A stretch of DNA of 6,573 nucleotides, taken from an uncultured Bacteroidales bacterium. Lineage in GTDB: Bacteria; Bacteroidota; Bacteroidia; Bacteroidales; P3. Position numbers and translations under genes: made by a program. Shown here one piece after another: positions 6,548 to 6,573 of this stretch. The notes beneath the pieces are model-generated. The model was given only the letters and a program-made list of their open reading frames with translations. It ran no database searches and was not told the DNA's origin. The stretch lies in assembly GCA_937901525.1 (NCBI GenBank), contig CALDHX010000066.1:1-6573 (forward strand), written 5' to 3'. Positions within the stretch are counted from its first letter, which is position 1. Each line of letters begins with the position of its first letter.

Positions 6548-6573
6548 AGTAATTTTGAAAAATATAGAAAAAA

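Larger units (their letters stand above)
6482..6553 (-). terminator. Intrinsic terminator for a minus-strand gene beyond the right edge
   Basis: Positions 6491-6509 and 6535-6553 form a 19-base inverted repeat with 18 perfect matches. On the minus-strand RNA the odd position becomes a G-U wobble, so all 19 pairs can form; on the plus strand it is a C-A mismatch. On the minus strand the stem is followed by one G and then eight T's (6489-6482), a standard terminator tail, while the plus-strand side has only four T's. Both facts point to termination of leftward transcription. The upstream gene is therefore probably on the same strand, and the giant gene is probably transcribed separately. The 25-base loop is longer than usual and contains a competing arm. 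Confidence 0.7.
6405..6573. other. Intergenic region upstream of the giant gene
   Basis: This 169-base stretch has no coding frame that I can support. It is extremely AT-rich and holds a candidate promoter nearest the gene, then a poly-A stretch (T-tract on the minus strand), then a cluster of inverted and direct repeats built on AAAGAAGTAGA. No Shine-Dalgarno-like purine block precedes the start; the last 25 bases of the leader are A/T-rich, as is usual in Bacteroidota. Confidence 0.8.

Noticed and set aside
6491..6553. The inverted repeats as insertion-sequence ends, a MITE or a CRISPR remnant
   Set aside because: The arms are only 25 bases apart with no transposase or target-site duplication visible, and there are no regularly spaced repeats with unique spacers. 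The T8 tail and the G-U wobble fit a terminator better.

Overview
The window holds most of one very long gene on the minus strand. It starts at 6404 and is still open at the left edge (position 1), giving at least 2,134 codons with no in-frame stop or frameshift when read through by hand. A short intergenic region lies upstream of it (6405-6573). The organism is very probably a member of the Bacteroidota, and Bacteroidales-like is the best guess. The reasons are strong AT-richness, the start of a type IX secretion (T9SS) type A C-terminal sorting domain (FPNPANN at residues 2120-2126), a repeat style common in that phylum, a TAnnTTTG promoter element, and no clear Shine-Dalgarno site.

The encoded protein reads in order: an 18-residue signal peptide; a Tyr/Ser-rich N-terminal beta-type module (about residues 20-188); seven tandem units of about 250-297 residues, each a fibronectin type III-like (FN3) domain followed by a larger jelly-roll domain of the choice-of-anchor J / cleaved-adhesin type (residues 195 to about 2097); a short acidic linker; and the beginning of the T9SS sorting domain, cut by the window edge. 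No catalytic domain was recognised. The likely role is a large exported, probably surface-attached adhesin or binding protein. Export would be by Sec across the inner membrane, then by the T9SS across the outer membrane.

The seven jelly rolls fall into two sequence types in the order A-B-A-B-A-A-B. Each FN3 domain carries two cysteines at matching places, which suggests a regularly disulphide-stapled rod.

Upstream, a TAnnTTTG element at 6441-6448 is a plausible promoter for the gene. Further out, a long inverted repeat (6491-6553) followed on the minus strand by eight T's looks like the intrinsic terminator of another minus-strand gene lying beyond the right edge. Its 5' arm can pair with either of two 3' arms, an attenuator-like arrangement that may simply be a duplicated arm. 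No RNA genes, mobile elements or CRISPR arrays were seen.
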